NCBI GenBank assembly: GCA_910585915.1
Contig: CAJUGF010000023.1
Coordinates: 568 to 23,673 of the forward strand
From: an uncultured Bacilli bacterium
GTDB taxonomy: Bacteria > Bacillota_I > Bacilli_A > RF39 > UBA660
Direction: 5' to 3'
DNA: 23,106 bases
Below, piece after piece: positions 21,529 through 23,106 of this stretch. A program made the position numbers and the translations under genes. The notes under the pieces are model-generated. The model saw only the letters and a program-made list of their open reading frames with translations. It was not told where the DNA came from and ran no database searches. How positions within the stretch are numbered: the stretch's first letter is position 1; the number at the start of each line of letters is the position of its first letter.

Positions 21529-22164
21529 ATGAATAGAATATTAATAGATGAATATGAAAAGAAATTAATAGGTATCAAAGGGATTATTGAAATAACGCAA
21601 GAAGATAGTCATATTCATCTTGATGGGAATAATCAAATACTAGGAATCATAATGAATGAATTTCGCAAACTAACTTTTGATATAGAAAGTGATGCTAATC
21701 TAAAAATGAATGTATTTTGGGATACACCACCAAAAGAATTGGATTTATCAATCAATATACAAAACAATGCCAAGTTTCAAAGTCATTTTAATATTGCTGT
21801 AAAAAACGATTTTCATTTTAACTATCAAAATAATTTATTAGGGAATGACAGCATTTCAAAAACAACCATTCATGTCGTAACAGAAGAAAATGCTACTTGT
21901 AAAATAAGAACAACAGGATACATAAAAAAAGATACAACAAATAATGAATTTCTAGAAGAACTAAAAGGAATAACTTCAAATATATCCAGCATCACCTTTC
22001 TCCCAGACTTAATTGTGGATTCAGATTCTGTTGTAGCAAATCACAATGCTAGCATTAAATACATTGATGAAGAAGAATTATTTTATTTAAAAAGCAAAGG
22101 ACTTGATGAAAAAAAAGCCAAAAAATTAATCAAAACAGGATTTTTAAGACAAGGAGGTGAGTAG
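21529..22164 (+). CDS. sufD: Short SufD-like Fe-S scaffold protein
   Basis: 211 residues, about half the usual SufD length (about 430). The conserved C-terminal part is clear: FLPDLIVDSDSVVANHNAS (157-175), with the His (H172) kept where SufB/SufD have the VxasHGA motif, then IDEEELFYLKSKGLDEKKAKKLI (179-201), the family's ending helix. Before it lies a beta-strand-rich segment that could make a shortened beta-helix; the N-terminal helical domain of full SufD is missing. The gene is not a fragment by frameshift: it has its own ribosome binding region (AAGGGGAG), an intact frame and a start 24 bases after sufC. It should pair with SufB and SufC in the scaffold complex. The alternative that it is a minimal SufB is less likely by position. 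Confidence 0.82.
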   Translation: MNRILIDEYEKKLIGIKGIIEITQEDSHIHLDGNNQILGIIMNEFRKLTFDIESDANLKMNVFWDTPPKELDLSINIQNNAKFQSHFNIAVKNDFHFNYQNNLLGNDSISKTTIHVVTEENATCKIRTTGYIKKDTTNNEFLEELKGITSNISSITFLPDLIVDSDSVVANHNASIKYIDEEELFYLKSKGLDEKKAKKLIKTGFLRQGGE

Positions 22165-22165
22165 T

Positions 22166-23106
22166 ATGAATCGTGAAGATTTTCCCATGCTAAAACAAGA
22201 CATAATTTATTTAGATAATGGAGCTACAACTCTAAAACCACAATCAGTAATTGATGCTATCACTGATTATTATACAAATTATTCTGCCAATGCTCATCGT
22301 GGAGATTATGATCTTTCTTATAAAGTGGATGAAGCGTTTGAAAGCACCAGAGAAAAAGTACGAAAATTTATTAATGCTAAAGAAAAAGAAGAAATCATTT
22401 TTACTAGTGGGGATACCGAATCATTAAATATAATTGTAAGAGGATTTTTTGAGAATATCATTGAAAAACAAGATGAAATTTTAATAACACAAAGCGAACA
22501 TGCATCAAATGTTTTACCATGGTTCCGTTTATCAAACAAATATGGCTGTAATATAAACTACATTCCTTTAGATGATAATCACTACATAACCCTAGAGAAT
22601 GTTAAAAAAAGTATAACCCCTAAAACCAAAGTAATTGCCTTAGCGGCAATCACGAATGTTATTGGAGACATTAGACCCATCAAAGAAATTTGTGAATTCG
22701 CGCATAAAAACAATATCTTTGTGGTTGTAGATGGTGCCCAAAGTATCGCTCATCGAAAAACAGATGTCCAAGACTTAGATGTTGATTTTTTTACCTTTTC
22801 TGCTCACAAAATGTGTGGACCAACTGGAGTTGGAGTCCTATATGGTAAAAGAGAATTAATGGAAAATGTTGAACCTCTAAATTGGGGAGGAGGGATGAAT
22901 GAATCCTTTGATTCAGTAAGCGAAGTGTATCTAAAAGAACTTCCAACAAGATTAGAAGCAGGAACACCAAATATTGCCGGAGTGATTGGACTAGGAGCCT
23001 CTATTGATTACTTATCAAAAATTGGCATGGACAATATTACGAATTACGAAATAAAATTAAGAAGATATCTAATTGATAAATTAATTACAATTCCCCATTT
23101 AGATAT
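22166..23106 (+). CDS. sufS: Cysteine desulfurase SufS, N-terminal part (cut by window end)
   Basis: 313 complete codons are visible, with the frame open at the window end. ATG 22166 follows AAGGAGGTG directly after the sufD stop. It is a class V PLP aminotransferase: IIYLDNGATTLKPQSV (13-28), the cofactor-stacking His in QSEHASN (H112), the PLP aspartate in VVVDGAQS (D189), and the Schiff-base lysine in SAHKMCGPTG (K215). NAHRGDYDLS at 42-51 is the SufS/CsdA form. It removes sulfur from cysteine and, in this family, passes it through SufU to the SufBCD scaffold. The catalytic Cys loop near residue 360 lies outside the window. Operon position after sufC and sufD supports SufS rather than the NifS/IscS branch. 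Confidence 0.95.
   Translation, partial: MNREDFPMLKQDIIYLDNGATTLKPQSVIDAITDYYTNYSANAHRGDYDLSYKVDEAFESTREKVRKFINAKEKEEIIFTSGDTESLNIIVRGFFENIIEKQDEILITQSEHASNVLPWFRLSNKYGCNINYIPLDDNHYITLENVKKSITPKTKVIALAAITNVIGDIRPIKEICEFAHKNNIFVVVDGAQSIAHRKTDVQDLDVDFFTFSAHKMCGPTGVGVLYGKRELMENVEPLNWGGGMNESFDSVSEVYLKELPTRLEAGTPNIAGVIGLGASIDYLSKIGMDNITNYEIKLRRYLIDKLITIPHLD

Noticed and set aside
1..23106. Mobile element, prophage, CRISPR array or toxin-antitoxin system
   Set aside because: No transposase, integrase, phage structural gene, regularly spaced direct repeats or recognisable toxin was seen on either strand; gene content is chromosomal and base composition looks even.

Overview
The window is strongly AT-rich (roughly 30% G+C by eye) and reads as a chromosomal segment of a low-GC Gram-positive bacterium (Bacillota, Bacilli-like). 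The signs are a T-box leader, a Bacillus-type LexA box, a YolD/UvrX-type polymerase pair, the suf gene order C-D-S, and strong Shine-Dalgarno sites at most genes. Several genes end in TGA (for example at 4366, 5116, 12040, 13304 and 21504), and Trp is read from TGG, so the genetic code is standard and not the Mycoplasma/Spiroplasma code. An uncultured gut lineage near Erysipelotrichales/RF39 is a reasonable guess but is not proven here. There is no prophage, insertion sequence or CRISPR array.

Layout. 1-2300: the end of an AI-2E-family permease converges on a leftward YolD-like / Y-family polymerase operon with a LexA-like operator on its promoter. 2300-5720: a DMT-type permease, a GT2 glycosyltransferase, then an AlkD-type DNA glycosylase overlapped by a cyclophilin-type lipoprotein. 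5720-7650: a glutamate-specific T-box leader and gltX. 7660-9210: a YrbG-type cation antiporter, a small leftward gene and a divergent XRE regulator around a shared inverted repeat. 9210-13310: an HSL-type esterase, a membrane-anchored thioredoxin-like protein, and a two-gene unit of a membrane-anchored HEAT-repeat protein and a glycosyltransferase-fold membrane protein that has lost its catalytic motifs. 13310-13660: terminator, tRNA-Glu(CUC) on the minus strand, and two stacked promoters, one with the architecture of a MerR-family target. 13658-15900: a NatAB/YhaQP-type ABC exporter. 15949-16683: a small kinase-fold protein. 16751-20363: an apparent operon of cell-wall amidase, GT2 glycosyltransferase and 5'-3' exonuclease. 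20364-20555: a small leftward membrane protein. 20773-23106: sufC, an unusually short sufD and the start of sufS.

Most of this is housekeeping and envelope biology. The parts most worth a second look are the HEAT / degenerate GT2 pair, the MerR-like promoter in front of the ABC exporter, the half-size SufD, the kinase-fold protein, and the tRNA-Glu(CUC) with a broken acceptor pair. The gltX T-box appears to sense the other (UUC) Glu isoacceptor.
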